A DNA stretch of 6,258 nt, from assembly GCA_025455895.1 (NCBI GenBank), contig JALOLQ010000128.1, positions 1 through 6,258 on the forward strand, in the 5' to 3' direction. This DNA is from Solirubrobacteraceae bacterium. GTDB lineage: Bacteria; Actinomycetota; Thermoleophilia; Solirubrobacterales; Solirubrobacteraceae. The translations under genes and the position numbers were made by a program. Within the stretch, counting starts at the first letter, position 1. Every line of letters begins with the position of its first letter. Under the pieces are notes generated by a model, which made no database searches, was not told the origin of the DNA, and saw only the letters and a list, made by a program, of their open reading frames with translations. Positions 5,409-6,258 of this stretch are shown piece by piece.

Positions 5409-6258
5409 CTCACGTTCGTCACCACGGAGGTGCGCATCACCTACGGCGGGGGCGCGCGCGAGCTGGCCGATTTCGCGATCGGCGAGCACTTCTTCTCGGC
5501 CGCGGCCCTCGAGTACGCCCACCGGTGGCGCTTCGGGCCGAACACCCCCGAGCGCCTCGCGCTCGTCTTCGAGCGCGTCGGCGGCTGGACGCTGGCCGAC
5601 ACGCCCGGCGGCCGCGACGAGCTGCGCGAGGCGGTCGCGCCCGAGCTGCGCGCGGTGGTCGACGACCTCGAGCCCAGCGGCGCCGCGGCCCTGTCCTTCA
5701 TCGCCGACGGGATGGCGATCGGGCACTCGGTCGACGTCCCGGTCTCGGGCGTGCGGCTGCGCCGCGAGGACGGCAGCCTCGCCGGGACGCTGCTCACCTT
5801 CAAGCCCGCCGCAGGGATGGCGATGCTGGCCGCCGCGACCTCGATGGGCGACCCGCGCCACTTCGCGCTCGTCCAGCAGCTCGCGCGGGCCGGGCGCCGG
5901 CCCGCCGCGATCCTGTTCGCCGATCTCGAGGGCTCCTCGGCGCTCGCGCGGCGGCTCTCGACGGCGAGCTACTTCGCGGTCGGGCGGCGCCTGGTGCGCG
6001 CAGCCGACGCGTGCGTGATCGAGGCGGGCGGTCTCGTCGGCCGGCACGTCGGCGACGGGATCGTCGCGTTCTTCCCGGCCGAGACGGCCGGCTCGGAGTC
6101 CGCCGCCGCGCGCGCCTGCATCAGCGCGGCGCGCGCGCTGCGCACCGCGCTGACCGGCGTCGCCGAGCGCAGCGGCCTGGAGCCCGAGGAGGTGGTGCTG
6201 CGCTTCGGCCTGCACTGGGGCTCGACGCTCTACATCGGCGCGGTCACCACCGGCGGGC
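5334..6258 (+). CDS. PAS-like sensor plus class III adenylate/guanylate cyclase, 3' end outside window
   Basis: The frame is open from GTG 5334 to the end of the window (308 codons) with no stop. Residues 12-190 look like a sensor domain; WAWVLDERWRLTFVTTEVR and, later, VRLRREDGSLAGTLLTF resemble the beginning and end of a PAS fold. The class III cyclase domain begins at about 192 with AILFADLEGSSALARRL; D197 and D241 (in HVGDGIVAFF) are the two metal-binding aspartates, 44 residues apart as usual. RFGLHWGSTLYIGAVTTGG at the window edge is the following conserved strand. The rest of the domain, including the transition-state residues, is missing. The position usually held by the purine-selecting lysine, four before D241, is R237. 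The protein would make a cyclic nucleotide from ATP or GTP if active. No membrane segment is seen. The gene is divergent from the permease operon. The natural start is probably GTG 5248, but a 44-base duplication puts that out of frame; GTG 5334 is the rescue start proposed here. Confidence 0.75.
   Translation, partial: MGLGPGRALAEASGQWAWVLDERWRLTFVTTEVRITYGGGARELADFAIGEHFFSAAALEYAHRWRFGPNTPERLALVFERVGGWTLADTPGGRDELREAVAPELRAVVDDLEPSGAAALSFIADGMAIGHSVDVPVSGVRLRREDGSLAGTLLTFKPAAGMAMLAAATSMGDPRHFALVQQLARAGRRPAAILFADLEGSSALARRLSTASYFAVGRRLVRAADACVIEAGGLVGRHVGDGIVAFFPAETAGSESAAARACISAARALRTALTGVAERSGLEPEEVVLRFGLHWGSTLYIGAVTTGG

Noticed and set aside
5134..6018. Plus-strand frame starting at ATG 5134 and ending at 6018 as one protein
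   Set aside because: Only codons from about 5248 to 5364 are genuine; the first part overlaps the operon promoter and operators, and the part after 5364 is out of frame with the cyclase.
5145..6215. 356-codon open frame on the minus strand opposite the cyclase
   Set aside because: It is antisense to the conserved cyclase motifs, and its C-terminal part covers the promoter and operator region.
1..6258. CRISPR arrays, tRNA/rRNA genes, insertion sequences, riboswitches and strong terminators
   Set aside because: Nothing of these kinds was seen: the only repeated DNA is the 44-base tandem pair and the short promoter-region repeats, and there is only one intergenic space of about 155 bases.

Overview
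The DNA is very GC-rich (roughly 70% by eye), and almost every third codon position is G or C. Together with the gene families present, this suggests a high-GC actinobacterium. A PAS-like/class III cyclase of this style would fit Thermoleophilia (Solirubrobacterales), but that placement is an inference from style, not from a marker gene.

Positions 1-5092 hold five genes on the minus strand, read from right to left: an APC-superfamily permease (5092-3467), a LacI-family repressor (3470-2436), a histidinol-dehydrogenase-family enzyme of the catabolic sulfopropanediol-dehydrogenase (HpsN) type (2439-1141), a metallophosphoesterase (1144-212), and the first 71 codons of a nucleotidyltransferase-like protein that leaves the window at position 1. 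All four junctions are the same 4-base ATGA overlap, so this is one tightly coupled operon. The simplest reading is a substrate-inducible uptake and oxidation cassette: the permease imports a small amine, amino alcohol or polyol-like compound, the dehydrogenase oxidises it, and the LacI protein senses it. The substrate cannot be read from the sequence. The two last genes have no obvious catabolic role and may do repair, detoxification or signalling work.

Positions 5093-5247 are the only intergenic stretch. It carries a good minus-strand promoter (TTGACG, 18-base spacer, TAGCGT). Two copies of a 16-base CG-centred pseudo-palindrome (consensus ATGAATGCGCATTCAT) also lie here, one filling the spacer and the other in the early transcribed region. 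This is what an autoregulatory LacI-family operator pair should look like, and the repressor gene is in the operon it would control.

Positions 5248-6258 hold a divergent plus-strand gene for a protein with a PAS-like N-terminal domain and a class III adenylate/guanylate cyclase domain, cut by the window end. Its reading frame is broken near the N-terminus by an exact 44-base tandem duplication (5319-5408). Removing one copy restores a seamless frame. The duplication also brings a GTG with a GGAGG upstream into frame, so a slightly shortened cyclase might still be made.
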